Positions 55,781 to 64,000 of a stretch of 64,000 nt of DNA are shown piece after piece (positions within the stretch are counted from its first letter, which is position 1; each line of letters opens with the position of its first letter). The position numbers and the translations under genes were made by a program. The DNA comes from Pleionea mediterranea. GTDB taxonomy: Bacteria; Pseudomonadota; Gammaproteobacteria; Enterobacterales; Kangiellaceae. The stretch is from positions 35,954-99,953 of the forward strand of contig NZ_QGGU01000013.1 in the NCBI RefSeq assembly GCF_003148745.1, given 5' to 3'. A model generated the notes under the pieces. It had not been told where the DNA came from. It searched no databases and saw only the letters and a list, made by a program, of their open reading frames with translations.

Positions 55781-56296
55781 ATGAATAAATATGTTATTGC
55801 CATTGCAGTAATCGCAAATCTTAGCTTCCTGTGCGGTCAGGCGAATGCCCAAAATAAAAATGCATCAGCACTTAATCGCGCTGTTGTAAAAACGACTGAA
55901 AGTGATCCTTTACAACCGATTACTCATTTATTTGATGCAATGCGTGAACACGATGGTAAAAAGTTCTTATTGCAGTTTTCTAAGAACGCTATTTTGCAAC
56001 GAGTCAAACAAGACGGCAGCATTCAGACGTCGAATCTAAAGCAGTTTTCAGAATCCATAGCATCGTCTACCAATTCACTGGATGAACAGTTACTTAGTGT
56101 GTCACTGCACAAGCAGGGTAACCTTGCATCTGTCTGGACGCCTTATATTTTTTATCTGGATGGTAAAGTTAGCCACTGTGGTCACAACAGTTTTCAGTTA
56201 GTAAAGTTTGCCGGTGAGTGGAAAATTCAGTATTTGATTGATAATGTTTTTGATGGAGATTGCGACGACTTTTCACAGCGATTTAAAGTTAAGTAG
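55781..56296 (+). CDS. Secreted NTF2-like protein
   Basis: 171 aa. A signal peptide ends near residue 23 (ANA). The rest resembles nuclear-transport-factor-2 folds of the SnoaL/DUF4440 kind: PITHLFDAMREHDGKKFLLQFSKNAILQ, then SLHKQGNLASVWTPYIFYLDGK, and GEWKIQYLIDNVF. Role unknown. It is two bases before the DCC-type gene, so the genes 55781-57103 form an operon. Confidence 0.75.
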   Translation: MNKYVIAIAVIANLSFLCGQANAQNKNASALNRAVVKTTESDPLQPITHLFDAMREHDGKKFLLQFSKNAILQRVKQDGSIQTSNLKQFSESIASSTNSLDEQLLSVSLHKQGNLASVWTPYIFYLDGKVSHCGHNSFQLVKFAGEWKIQYLIDNVFDGDCDDFSQRFKVK

Positions 56297-56298
56297 TT

Positions 56299-56721
56299 AT
56301 GCCTTCAGCTATTGATTCAAAGGATCAAATTATATTATTCGATGGTGTATGCAAGCTTTGTAATGCCTGGATAAAATTTATCATTAAGTACGATAAAGAA
56401 AAGCAATTCAAATTATGCAGTGTTCAATCGTCACAGGGTAAAACCTTGCTCAAACGGTATGGATTACCCACTGATCATTACGAAACCATGGTTTTGGTAA
56501 AAAATAAAAAGGCATATCAAAAAAGCAGTGCATTTTTAAAGGTTATTCAACAAATATCATACCCCTGGAAAGCCTTAATGATTTTTAAAGTCATTCCAGA
56601 AAAACTGCGGGATTGGCTGTACGATCGTATCGCTTTAAATCGATACAAATTATTTGGCCGATACGATCATTGCCAAATCCCTTCGGCCGAACATTCGGAG
56701 CGTTTTATTGATGACAAGTGA
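56299..56721 (+). CDS. DCC family (DUF393) thiol-disulfide oxidoreductase-like
   Basis: 140 aa. IILFDGVCKLCNAWIKFI has the DxxCxxC signature (DGVCKLC), and VLVKNKKAYQKSSAFLKVI and LYDRIALNRYKLFGR follow, as in YuxK-type proteins. A thioredoxin-like fold is predicted. It overlaps the following DoxX-like gene by 11 bp; DUF393 and DoxX proteins are often neighbours and may form a membrane redox unit. Confidence 0.88.
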   Translation: MPSAIDSKDQIILFDGVCKLCNAWIKFIIKYDKEKQFKLCSVQSSQGKTLLKRYGLPTDHYETMVLVKNKKAYQKSSAFLKVIQQISYPWKALMIFKVIPEKLRDWLYDRIALNRYKLFGRYDHCQIPSAEHSERFIDDK

Positions 56722-57103
56722 CTTATCCAAACATATTGAGTGCATTTGTCGATATGGTTTAGGTTTTTTATTTGTATACCATGGCTTAGCTCCAAAAATC
56801 ATTTGGTTAAGCCCTGTAGAAATTAGTTTGGTAGAAGCTAGCGGTTCACCTTTTTCTGCAACATGGTTATCTCCACTGGCAGGCGTTTTAGAAATACTTT
56901 TGGGAGTAAGCATTATTTTATTCAGGCGTATTCTAGCGCCTGTTTATATCGCAATAAGTGTATTGATTATGCTACTAATTTTTGTGGCGTTTACTATCCC
57001 TACCTTACTTATTGAAGCCTTCAATCCCATTTCGACCAATGTATTAGGTATAGTGTTAGGTTACTTAGTGATTAAACTACATTACTATAACGTCAAAAAT
57101 TGA
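56711..57103 (+). CDS. DoxX-like membrane protein
   Basis: 130 aa from the ATG at 56711, inside the end of the DCC gene. Four hydrophobic helices; RYGLGFLFVYHGLAPKIIWLSP and PLAGVLEILLGVSIILF match the DoxX-like family. DoxX proteins take part in thiol and quinone redox chemistry. It is the last gene of the operon and its stop codon is inside the terminator. Confidence 0.8.
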   Translation: MTSDLSKHIECICRYGLGFLFVYHGLAPKIIWLSPVEISLVEASGSPFSATWLSPLAGVLEILLGVSIILFRRILAPVYIAISVLIMLLIFVAFTIPTLLIEAFNPISTNVLGIVLGYLVIKLHYYNVKN

Positions 57104-57122
57104 TTTGACGTTATAGTTTTTA
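57084..57122 (+). terminator. Rho-independent terminator after the DoxX-like gene
   Basis: A perfect 14-bp stem (ACTATAACGTCAAA/TTTGACGTTATAGT) with a 6-base loop followed by TTTTT. The stop codon of the DoxX-like gene lies in the hairpin. Confidence 0.9.
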
Positions 57123-57178
57123 GGTGCGTTTTACCACGGCGGTTATGTCTTTATCTAAAATAATTTAACTCAAAAAAG

Positions 57179-57430
57179 CTAAGCTTTTTTAATCAGTCGA
57201 ACTATAAATAGTAATAAAGCCGCACCAACGGTCGCGGTAATAATGGAACCAATTAAACCGCCTGCAGAAATGCCAAGATACGCAAAGACATGGCCGCCAA
57301 TAACCGCGCCTATAATGCCGATGACAATATTACCCAGTAATCCAAAGCCACCGCCTTTTATCATTAAACCGGCCAGCCAGCCTGCAACAGCACCAATCGC
57401 CAAGAAAATAATCAATCCAGTTATATCCAT
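57179..57430 (-). CDS. GlsB/YeaQ/YmgE family stress-response membrane protein
   Basis: 83 aa with three Gly-rich hydrophobic helices: ITGLIIFLAIGAVAGWLAG, GLLGNIVIGIIGAVIGG and LIGSIITATVGAALLLFIV. AGGTG precedes the ATG. The family is induced by stress or stationary phase; mechanism unknown. It stands alone, followed by no clear terminator. Confidence 0.9.
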   Translation of the reverse strand: MDITGLIIFLAIGAVAGWLAGLMIKGGGFGLLGNIVIGIIGAVIGGHVFAYLGISAGGLIGSIITATVGAALLLFIVRLIKKA

Positions 57431-57675
57431 GTTGTCACCTATTTATAATTATTGATGGTTTATTTAATAACGTAAGTAGCTTAAAACAGCAAGTCTATCG
57501 GGTTGATTGTGTGAACTGACGTCTAAAGCGATTGCATCAGTAGTCTTTGCTGCATGGAAGGACTGGCAGAAACTTTAAGTTCTTGTAACCCATGGGACAG
57601 CTCATGTACTTGTTTTAGTGAGCCTTTAAAATGTATGTATCTCAATTGTAATGAGAATAGATCTTTCAACGTTGA

Positions 57676-57999
57676 TTACTGATCGGTACTTTTCACATCA
57701 GAATAACCAGCGTATAAAACACCAGCGTTTTCCATACCAACTCCTACACTTGTAACTATTCCATTTTTACGCCACGTTAAATGATAAGCGTCTGTTTTAT
57801 GAGTTATTTCAAGATCAAGCTCAGCGACTAAGGTATGTTGACTATCGAAGTACTGAATCAGATAGTTGCCAGCAAATGTATGATCGTTATTTCCTGAAGC
57901 TATTCCTGTGCCACGACCATAATCAGCATGGATCCATTCCGCTATAAGTTCGCCTGAATTATTACTTTTTCTATATTGGACGTGTCCTATGTTGGGCAT
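57676..57999 (-). CDS. Small hypothetical beta-rich protein
   Basis: 107 aa with AGGAAG upstream. No signal peptide. The pattern YGRGTGIASGNNDHTFAGNYLIQYFDSQ, then LDLEITHKTDAYHLTWRKNG and AGVLYAGY, suggests a small barrel of lipocalin or avidin-like layout. The family is not recognised. The gap to GlsB (245 bp) holds nothing clear. Confidence 0.55.
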   Translation of the reverse strand: MPNIGHVQYRKSNNSGELIAEWIHADYGRGTGIASGNNDHTFAGNYLIQYFDSQHTLVAELDLEITHKTDAYHLTWRKNGIVTSVGVGMENAGVLYAGYSDVKSTDQ

Positions 58000-58061
58000 G
58001 GTTTGCTTCCTGCTATTATTAATAGGGTTAATATAATGGATAAGATTAATTTGATAAACAC

Positions 58062-58089
58062 AAAAAAGCCCGCTTTAAGCGGGCTTTTT
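58062..58089 (-). terminator. Rho-independent terminator
   Basis: Perfect stem (GCCCGCTT/AAGCGGGC, extended by A/T pairs) with T-runs on both strands. It lies between the coiled-coil gene and the small beta-rich gene and would close the former. Confidence 0.9.
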
Positions 58090-58107
58090 AGAAACATTCA
58101 AAAAGGC

Positions 58108-58866
58108 TTACTTCTTGCCTTTTTTCTTTTCTTCTTCAGCGGCCGTTTTGATTAACTCGATGATTTCTTCGTTAATCGCAGGTACTTTTTCTAAAGAGTC
58201 TTTGTCGTCCGCTTTTTTGGCTAACTGGTTGAACTGTTCGTTCGCCAGTTTGTTAAGAGCGGTGTATTCTTCAGAAAGCTCGACGGCTTTTTGCAGAACT
58301 TCTTTTTGTTCTGCAACAGTGGTTTCAGCGGTTTGCTTCTCTTTACGAAGCTTTTTGCTGACATCTTCGGCTTGCTTACGCGCTTTAGATTCGTCCATTT
58401 TTTCTTTCTTAAGCGCTTTCATTTTCTTCACTACGTTTTCTGGCGTGTCGGCCAGTACTTTAGTGATTTGTTTCAATTCTTTTTGCTTGTCGGCCAACTG
58501 AGCTTTTACTTTTTTCAGCTCATCGGCGTTATTTACACGATTGGCTTCCATGGATTGTTCGGCTGCTTCTTTATCAGCCAAAGCTTGTTCTTTTGCCGCT
58601 AATGCTTCTTTAGTGGCTTTCTCTGCCGCGTCAACTTTTGCCTGCATTTCTGCGATGGCGGTTTCGGCTTTTTCTTGTGCTGACTTAATTTCGGCGTCAG
58701 CGTTATTTCCGATGTGGATCGCTTTGTTTAAAGCGGCTTCCAGTTCTTCAGGCGTGTACTCTTCAGCTAATCCAAGACCTTTTGCAGCGGTCTGCATAAG
58801 GATTTGTTTATTAATGGCCAGCTCTTTCCATACCTGTAGTTGTACTTCGACACTTGCTTGTTCCAA
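58108..58866 (-). CDS. Cytosolic long coiled-coil protein
   Basis: 252 aa, TTG start with GAGGAG upstream. Residues 55-235 are an almost uninterrupted coiled coil, very rich in Ala, Lys and Glu, for example EAALNKAIHIG then KAETAIAEMQAKVDAAEKAT. The ends are helical and charged, with C-terminal AAEEEKKKGKK. No family is recognised and no signal peptide is seen. Such proteins act as scaffolds or spacers. Confidence 0.75.
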   Translation of the reverse strand: MEQASVEVQLQVWKELAINKQILMQTAAKGLGLAEEYTPEELEAALNKAIHIGNNADAEIKSAQEKAETAIAEMQAKVDAAEKATKEALAAKEQALADKEAAEQSMEANRVNNADELKKVKAQLADKQKELKQITKVLADTPENVVKKMKALKKEKMDESKARKQAEDVSKKLRKEKQTAETTVAEQKEVLQKAVELSEEYTALNKLANEQFNQLAKKADDKDSLEKVPAINEEIIELIKTAAEEEKKKGKK

Positions 58867-59251
58867 ATGTAGTCTCCTCTACTGCTTAAAATTTGCGCGG
58901 AATAATACAAGAAAAGTAATGAAATATCTAGGAAAGTTGAAAAAATAAGCAAAACAAATCCATTTATTTCAGTCAGTTTGTTTTTTGTTCAAGATGCCAA
59001 CTTGCCTAATGTATTGATATATATAGCTTATATTAAATTTTTAATGTGTTTTGGTGATATAAAAAAAGTTAGGCTAGATACGCTACTGCAGCGTATTTTT
59101 CGCTATAAAACTCCTGTTTTTATAAATAATCACTGATTAATGGCTAAAATAGGTTGTTTCTGGAGGTTAAACGTTTTTTTGCATAATTTCAGGGCGATAA
59201 AATTGACTGCAGCACGGTCTATGGCGTGGTTGCAGCCACCTGGTTATTTTA
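58867..59251. other. 385-bp AT-rich gap with an unattached terminator-like hairpin
   Basis: No gene. ATACGCT/AGCGTAT with a 5-base loop and then TTTTT (59078-59100) looks like a plus-strand terminator without an upstream gene. A longer, imperfect hairpin (GATAAAAT/ATTTTATC plus CTGCA/TGCAG) lies at 59196-59253, over the acyltransferase stop. Confidence 0.5.
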
Positions 59252-60163
59252 TCAGCGACCTTGGTTAGAGGACGGATTGTGTTGGTCAGTCAGTCGTTGT
59301 AATTGCGCGTCTTTTGATTGCCACACTTCGTTTAACCAACTCTGCACTTTAATGCGCGTTTCATTACTGGTCATATCACCAATAATGGTCGGATCAATTT
59401 CAAATACTTTTATCACCACGTTTATATCGCTGATTTTTGCGGTTAAAAAGTCCCAGAAACTTGGGCTGCCTTCCGGATAGTGAATGGTCACATCCACCAC
59501 CGTGTGCATTTGCTCGCCCAGAATTGATAATACTGTGCCAACGCCACCGCTTTTGGGTTTTAATAAATGCTGAAACGGACTGTTTTGACGCTTTGCTTTG
59601 GCGGCGGTGAAGCGGGTGCCTTCAACAAAATTCATTACCGAAATGGGTATGTGCTTGAATTTTTCACAGGCGCGTTTTGTGGTTTCCAGATCCTGTCCTT
59701 TTTTATGCGGATATTTTTTAAGGTAGGCTTTGGTATGACGTTTCATAAACGGAAAGTCGAGCGCCCACCAGGCAACGCCCAAAAACGGCACAAAAATTAA
59801 TTGCTGCTTTAGAAAAAACTTGAGAAAGGGAATTTTGCGGTTAAATAACCGCTGCAAAATGTAAATATCCACCCAGGACTGGTGATTGGCAATTACTAGA
59901 TACCAGTGGTCGCGTGAAAAGTTAACATCTTCGGGCCACTCAACATTGATGCGGCAGTGATTGTTGGCCAGCAAGCTGTTAAGGGTGATCCAGCAGGAGG
60001 CTGACCAATTTAATACGGCGCTGATGACACGGCGAATAAAAGGAATTGGCAGCAAGAATTTAAGCAGCGATAAAGCAATCACCGGAATAATCCAGAACAG
60101 GGTATTAACGGCAAACAAAACAAAGCTGGTAACGCCAATAACATGGCGAACAAGTGACATCAT
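59252..60163 (-). CDS. 1-acyl-sn-glycerol-3-phosphate acyltransferase-like (YihG type)
   Basis: 303 aa. The acyltransferase boxes are clear: NHQSWVD (His94, Asp99) and FVEGTR (residues 179-184). Two N-terminal hydrophobic segments anchor it in the inner membrane. The arrangement and length resemble YihG, which adjusts fatty acids at sn-2. It follows the DUF6489 gene by 13 bp. Confidence 0.9.
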   Translation of the reverse strand: MMSLVRHVIGVTSFVLFAVNTLFWIIPVIALSLLKFLLPIPFIRRVISAVLNWSASCWITLNSLLANNHCRINVEWPEDVNFSRDHWYLVIANHQSWVDIYILQRLFNRKIPFLKFFLKQQLIFVPFLGVAWWALDFPFMKRHTKAYLKKYPHKKGQDLETTKRACEKFKHIPISVMNFVEGTRFTAAKAKRQNSPFQHLLKPKSGGVGTVLSILGEQMHTVVDVTIHYPEGSPSFWDFLTAKISDINVVIKVFEIDPTIIGDMTSNETRIKVQSWLNEVWQSKDAQLQRLTDQHNPSSNQGR

Positions 60164-60176
60164 AGTGTGAAGACTC

Positions 60177-60422
60177 TTATTTGGAGGATTGCTTAAAAGA
60201 TTGCTTAAACAGATTCTGCCAGAAATCTTTTTGCAGCTCGGCCATTTTTTTCACATCGTCAGGCATAAACTGTTGCAACAGGGTGACCGGATCGTATTCA
60301 CCCGATTCGATCTTCTGTTTTGCCTGTTCCAGCAATGCCTGATGGATCTCGGATGTATCCGGCAGGCCGAAAAACCGTCGCCATTCTTCAGGCGTAGCGT
60401 CAATTTCAAAATTTACTTTCAT
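60177..60422 (-). CDS. DUF6489-like small protein
   Basis: 81 aa. KVNFEIDATPEEWRRFFGLPDTSEIHQALLEQA is close to a known small family of gammaproteobacterial proteins. The C-terminus holds a short repeat, LFKQSFKQSSK. Helical, cytosolic. It lies between speA and the acyltransferase in the same direction. Confidence 0.8.
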   Translation of the reverse strand: MKVNFEIDATPEEWRRFFGLPDTSEIHQALLEQAKQKIESGEYDPVTLLQQFMPDDVKKMAELQKDFWQNLFKQSFKQSSK

Positions 60423-60432
60423 AGGTTTTGCC

Positions 60433-62364
60433 CTAGTCTTCCAGATAGGTGTAGCCCTGTAAGCCGTCGCTCAGCTCTTCCAGATAGGTTTGCTGATCAG
60501 CGTCACTCAGCTCACTGTTGGCCAGTTGACGTTTGTAATGCTCTGCCAGCTTAGTGTCGTCGAAGTGTACCACTTTTAATGCTTCACTGACGGTATCGCC
60601 TTCGGTGTATTCCTGTTCTTCAAAATTACCGTCGGCTTTTAGATCCAGATGCACACTGTGGGTATCACCAAACAGGTTATGCAAGGCACCAAGAATTTCC
60701 TGGTAAGCACCCACCATAAAAATACCCAGCTTGAAGTTTTCATCCATGGGTACATCGGGCAGTAACAGACTGGACTCGATTGATTGACCATTAACGTAGC
60801 GTTCGATACGGCCGTCGGAATCGCAGGTGATGTCTTTGATAATTCCACGACGGGTTAATGGCTCATTGAGGTAATGGATCGGCAATACCGGAAATATTTG
60901 CTCGACGCCCCAGGCATCGGGCAATGATTGAAACAAACTGAAGTTACAAAATAATTTATCGGCCAGTTTATTGTTCAGTTCCGATAAAATTTCATCGTGG
61001 CCGGCAATATCGCGGTTCAACAAGGGATAAATTTTTCGGCAAATGGCAAAGTAAAGCTGCTCACTGCGCGCCCATTCTTCAAGACTGATGGATTCGTGGG
61101 TGTACAGCATTAGCGCTTCATTTAAATAAAACACCGCTGAATGATAGGCTTCGGCGACATTCTCTTCATCGATACTCTGGTAGTGACGCCATAAGTTTTG
61201 CAACACATTGGCTTGTGCATCATCAACCGGCACCGGTTCATTTAGTCCGGGCGCCTGTTCATTGTCAAACATATTGGTGATGAGCACTGCGTGGTGCGCG
61301 GTTAACGCCCGTCCCGATTCGGTAATAATTTCCGGATGCGGTAACTCGAATTTATCCACCACATCGATAATGGTTTTGACAATGGTGTTGGCGTAAGCCT
61401 GCACCGAATAATTCATTGAGCAGTAGGAAGGTGACTGAGTGCCTTCGTAGTCCACACCCAAACCGCCACCAACATCAATCACTTGCAGCGGCAGTCCCAT
61501 GCGTTGTAATTCGACAAAATAACGCGCACACTCTTTGACGCCTTTTCGAATGTCGGCAATGCTGGATATTTGTGATCCCAGATGACAATGCAATAATTTA
61601 AGGCAATGCAGTTTGTCGTATGCGGCGAGTTTTTCCGTCAGTTTTATAAGCTGACTGGGAGATAAACCAAACTTGGATTTTTCGCCGCCTGTGTCTTGCC
61701 AGTTACCTTTACTGATGGCGTACATGCGAACGCGCACACCAAGCATGGGATCCACGCCCATTTTTTCCGCTTCCTGCATTACCAGGTCGAGCTCGTGCAG
61801 TTTTTCCACCACAATAAACACCCGGCGCCCCATTTGCTGGCCGATTAAAGCGGTGCGAATGTATTCCCGATCTTTGTAGCCATTACATACCACAACGCTT
61901 TGTTTTGGCATGTCTGTGCCGAGCACGGCAAGCAGTTCCGGCTTGCTGCCCGATTCAAGGCCAAAGCGCTCCTGTCCGTGTTGTGCCAGTTCATTAACCA
62001 CAGCGCGTTGCTGGTTAACTTTAATGGGGTAAACACAGGTGTATTTATTCTGGTAACTGTTTTCCTCTATAGCCTGATCAAAAGCATCGGCAATGTGATC
62101 AAACCGCTGCCGTAAAATATTGCCAAAACGCAACAGCATGGGTAAAGGCTTTTTATCCAGAGCCAGTTGATCAATGATTTTGTGCAGTTTGTGCTGGTGG
62201 GTTTGATCGTTATGTTGCGAAATAACCACCATGTCGCCGTCTTGATCGACGTCAAAAAAACCATCGCTCCAGGAGGAGATATTGTAGTTTTCTGCCGCTC
62301 GCATGGGATTGTGAGCGACTTGATTGGAGGTTACAGAAGGTTTGTTGATCACGTTAGGGTTCAC
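60433..62364 (-). CDS. speA: Biosynthetic arginine decarboxylase SpeA
   Basis: 643 aa PLP enzyme making agmatine from arginine as the first step to putrescine. The PLP Lys is in the YPIKVNQQR segment, and VIDVGGGLGVDYEGTQS and GRALTAHHAVLI are family signatures. The length is normal. The start is a GTG at 62364, overlapping the DUF4124 stop by 11 bp, without an obvious ribosome site; a later Met (residue 21) is possible. No speB is adjacent. Confidence 0.95.
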   Translation of the reverse strand: MNPNVINKPSVTSNQVAHNPMRAAENYNISSWSDGFFDVDQDGDMVVISQHNDQTHQHKLHKIIDQLALDKKPLPMLLRFGNILRQRFDHIADAFDQAIEENSYQNKYTCVYPIKVNQQRAVVNELAQHGQERFGLESGSKPELLAVLGTDMPKQSVVVCNGYKDREYIRTALIGQQMGRRVFIVVEKLHELDLVMQEAEKMGVDPMLGVRVRMYAISKGNWQDTGGEKSKFGLSPSQLIKLTEKLAAYDKLHCLKLLHCHLGSQISSIADIRKGVKECARYFVELQRMGLPLQVIDVGGGLGVDYEGTQSPSYCSMNYSVQAYANTIVKTIIDVVDKFELPHPEIITESGRALTAHHAVLITNMFDNEQAPGLNEPVPVDDAQANVLQNLWRHYQSIDEENVAEAYHSAVFYLNEALMLYTHESISLEEWARSEQLYFAICRKIYPLLNRDIAGHDEILSELNNKLADKLFCNFSLFQSLPDAWGVEQIFPVLPIHYLNEPLTRRGIIKDITCDSDGRIERYVNGQSIESSLLLPDVPMDENFKLGIFMVGAYQEILGALHNLFGDTHSVHLDLKADGNFEEQEYTEGDTVSEALKVVHFDDTKLAEHYKRQLANSELSDADQQTYLEELSDGLQGYTYLED

Positions 62365-62830
62365 ACTGTTGTTTAATGTTGCTTTTTAAGTTTTCGATAA
62401 ACTGCTCACGCTGTTCATCGGTGTAATAAAATCGTTTGCCCGACTTATCATAATCGTAAATGACATTGGTATGCTGATATTCAGTCAGTTCATTTCGCAT
62501 TACCTGGCATTCACGCTGTTGCTTCTTTTTAGCGGCTTCTGCGCGGGCTTTCTCTTGTTGCTTTTGCTGGCGTTTTTCACGTGAATTGTTCAGCCATTTA
62601 TTGGCGTTACGGATGCGTTGTTGCGCGCTGACTGACTTAGTTTTTGCGGTTTCCTCTTTGGCTTCGGGTAATGCCAGTTGTTCGGTTTTCTTTTGATCTT
62701 TAGGTGGCTTGTCACTGTAGTGAACTTTGCCGTTTTCATCCACCCATTTGTAAATTTTGCCCGCCGTAGCGTGCGGTAAAACAAGCGGCAAAGCAAGCAG
62801 CAATGCCAATGTCCTTTTATTGAATTTCAT
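62354..62830 (-). CDS. DUF4124 domain periplasmic protein
   Basis: 158 aa from the ATG at 62830 with CGGAG upstream. A signal peptide ends near residue 24, then GKIYKWVDENGKVHYSDKPP, the DUF4124 signature. The rest is a basic Gln/Lys-rich coiled coil and a two-Cys C-terminal segment. Function unknown. It is the first gene of the speA transcript and divergent from ubiK. Confidence 0.88.
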   Translation of the reverse strand: MKFNKRTLALLLALPLVLPHATAGKIYKWVDENGKVHYSDKPPKDQKKTEQLALPEAKEETAKTKSVSAQQRIRNANKWLNNSREKRQQKQQEKARAEAAKKKQQRECQVMRNELTEYQHTNVIYDYDKSGKRFYYTDEQREQFIENLKSNIKQQCEP

Positions 62831-62879
62831 GGTCACTCCGTTATAGTAGTAGGCTTCTCAAATTACCCGTTGATTGAAT

Positions 62880-63137
62880 ATGATAGATGCGAAGATTATA
62901 GATGATCTGGCGAATAAAATGTCACAAATAATTCCGCCAGAATTGAAAAATAAACACGCCGAGATGCAGCAACAGTTTAAGCAATTACTGCAGGCTCAGC
63001 TCGGCAAAATGGATTTGGTGACGCGGGAAGAGTTTGATATTCAAACCAAAGTGTTGCAAAAGACCCGGGCGCAATTGCAACAGATGGAAAAGCAGCTTGC
63101 GGAGCTGGAGCTATCGCAACAAAACAAGCCGGACTAG
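62880..63137 (+). CDS. ubiK: Ubiquinone biosynthesis accessory factor UbiK
   Basis: 85 aa from the ATG at 62880. IDAKIIDDLANKMSQIIP, then LVTREEFDIQTKVLQKTRAQLQQMEKQLAELE is the BMFP/YqiC pattern, a short helix followed by a trimeric coiled coil. UbiK assists ubiquinone synthesis under oxygen. The start ahead of 62880 (TTG at 62874) is less likely. Confidence 0.92.
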   Translation: MIDAKIIDDLANKMSQIIPPELKNKHAEMQQQFKQLLQAQLGKMDLVTREEFDIQTKVLQKTRAQLQQMEKQLAELELSQQNKPD

Positions 63138-63238
63138 CTCTTTCTTATTAGGTGATTGTTGCTGGATTGATTATTAACCGGATTATCTCTTGTCCAGCAA
63201 CGGTTTCGGGCAAACCTTTCCTAAAAAGTCTTACCCTG

Positions 63239-63343
63239 ATAACTCATAGACAGATAACACGTAAAAAGATATTACGTAATCAAATATCTCTTAGTCAGAT
63301 ATCCCTTAGCCAGATATCGTTTAAACCGATTTCTCTGCACCTG
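63239..63343. repeat. Intergenic 15-bp tandem repeat x7
   Basis: Seven contiguous 15-bp units, best consensus ATATCNCTTAGNCAG, in the ubiK-nhaC gap. Units 4 and 5 (63284-63313) are nearly identical and the outer units drift. A plus-strand ORF that reads through it gives SLSQI repeats but lacks other support. Confidence 0.9.
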
Positions 63344-63419
63344 CCAGCGGGGTTTACGCTGTATTTGGAATAAACCCTGCGAGACTTATATCTGGGCCTT
63401 GATCAACCTGAACTCAGGA

Positions 63420-64000
63420 TCAAAACCAGAGGCTGGCCAGCAGATACAGTGCAATGGTTGCCCCACCGGCAGTCAGCGCGTAAGGCAACTGAGTTTTAAC
63501 ATGATCAAGGTGATCGCAGCCGGCCGCCAGTGACGACACAATGGTGGTGTCGGAAATCGGTGAACAATGATCGCCAAATACCCCGCCACCCAATATGGCC
63601 GCCAATATTAACTCCGGCGGTATCCCCATGGTTTGAGCGATTGGAATGCCAATGGGGATTAAAATACCAAAGGTGCCCCATGAGGTACCGGTGGTAAACG
63701 AAATAACGCCGGCGGCAATAAATATCAGCGGAGTTATCGACCATATGGGCATATTGCCGCTGACCATTTGCGCCACAAAGTCGCCAGTGCCGAGCGCTTT
63801 CATGCTGGCACCCAGTGCCAGAGCAAGCATTACCGTGGTAACCAACCCCAGTAATTTGCTCATGCCCTCAAAACCCCAGCTGACCAGAGTTTTATGTTTC
63901 AGTTTTTGCTGGAACTTAAGTAGCAGATAAGCCACCAACAATGCCGATAAGGTGCCCCATAAGACCGCTTTGGAGCCGGAACCATTCAGCAAACCATCAC
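63420..64000 (-). CDS. NhaC-family Na+/H+ antiporter (partial)
   Basis: C-terminal 193 or so codons; the start lies beyond the window. About five hydrophobic helices. Family phrases SFTTGTSWGTFGILIPIGIP, GGGVFGDHCSPISDTTIVSSLAAGCDHLDHVKTQLPYAL are typical of NhaC-type sodium/proton antiporters. Such a transporter fits a marine lifestyle. The frame stays open to the last base. Confidence 0.9.
   Translation of the reverse strand, partial: DGLLNGSGSKAVLWGTLSALLVAYLLLKFQQKLKHKTLVSWGFEGMSKLLGLVTTVMLALALGASMKALGTGDFVAQMVSGNMPIWSITPLIFIAAGVISFTTGTSWGTFGILIPIGIPIAQTMGIPPELILAAILGGGVFGDHCSPISDTTIVSSLAAGCDHLDHVKTQLPYALTAGGATIALYLLASLWF

Noticed and set aside
63152-63373. 73-codon ORF with SLSQI repeats
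   Set aside because: Apart from the 15-bp array it has no recognisable features or ribosome site; more likely intergenic repeat.

Overview
The window is chromosomal DNA from a gammaproteobacterium of moderate-to-low GC, probably marine or surface-associated. The gene content supports this: fadBA beside pepQ and yigZ, speA, ubiK, a TonB-dependent B12 receptor, AlkB, a type IV pilin, a GlyGly-CTERM protease and an NhaC antiporter. The genus cannot be fixed from this sequence; an Oceanospirillales/Kangiellaceae-like organism is a guess. I see no rRNA, tRNA, CRISPR array, prophage, integrase or transposase.

Layout. (1) 1-10.8 kb: a cobalamin uptake and late-synthesis locus on the minus strand. 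A cobalamin riboswitch at about 10.7 kb leads into btuD-btuC-cobT-cobS-cobU-cobC-cobQ-cobO-btuF. A second cobalamin riboswitch at about 2.2 kb precedes btuB. The genes overlap or nearly touch, and together would import corrinoids, adenosylate them and assemble the nucleotide loop. CbiB and CobD are not here. (2) 11-21 kb: an AT-rich accessory stretch on the plus strand with many secreted or membrane products: lipoproteins, a GlyGly-CTERM serine protease, a small zinc-ribbon protein, a DUF695 protein, a GspF-like protein translationally coupled to a type IV pilin, a trypsin-ankyrin fusion, YnfA, a frameshifted remnant and a coiled-coil secreted protein. (3) 21-28.7 kb: envelope and metabolic genes (thioredoxin-like lipoprotein, M23 peptidase, AlkB, TusA) and an active/inactive M16 peptidase pair. 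(4) 28.7-29.6 kb: a long modular intergenic repeat. (5) 29.6-38.8 kb: fadBA with a FadR-like operator, pepQ, yigZ, SirB2-like and small hypothetical genes. (6) 38.8-45 kb: DNA alkylation repair (ogt and an Ada-AlkA fusion), structured repeats, and a run of orphan small genes. (7) 44.7-50 kb: a DUF2868/GTPase-DUF3482 pair and an SLC12-type transporter, followed by another copy of the large repeat. (8) 50.9-64 kb: pirin, azoR/lysR, murI, VF530, DCC and DoxX-like proteins, GlsB, a coiled-coil protein, an acyltransferase, speA, ubiK and a truncated NhaC.

The most unusual material is not protein-coding. One signal is a family of modular intergenic repeats (28.7-29.6, 40.8-41.2 and 50.1-50.9 kb). 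They contain hairpins whose stem sequences differ between copies while pairing is kept, and a recurring TCCAT loop. They include a nearly perfect Y-shaped inverted repeat at 41066-41177. The second signal is a recurring 15-bp tandem repeat period found in four unrelated genes (btuB, cobT, an SLC12-type transporter and a VF530 gene) and in one intergenic region. Together these suggest a genome with an active but uncharacterised repeat-generating process.
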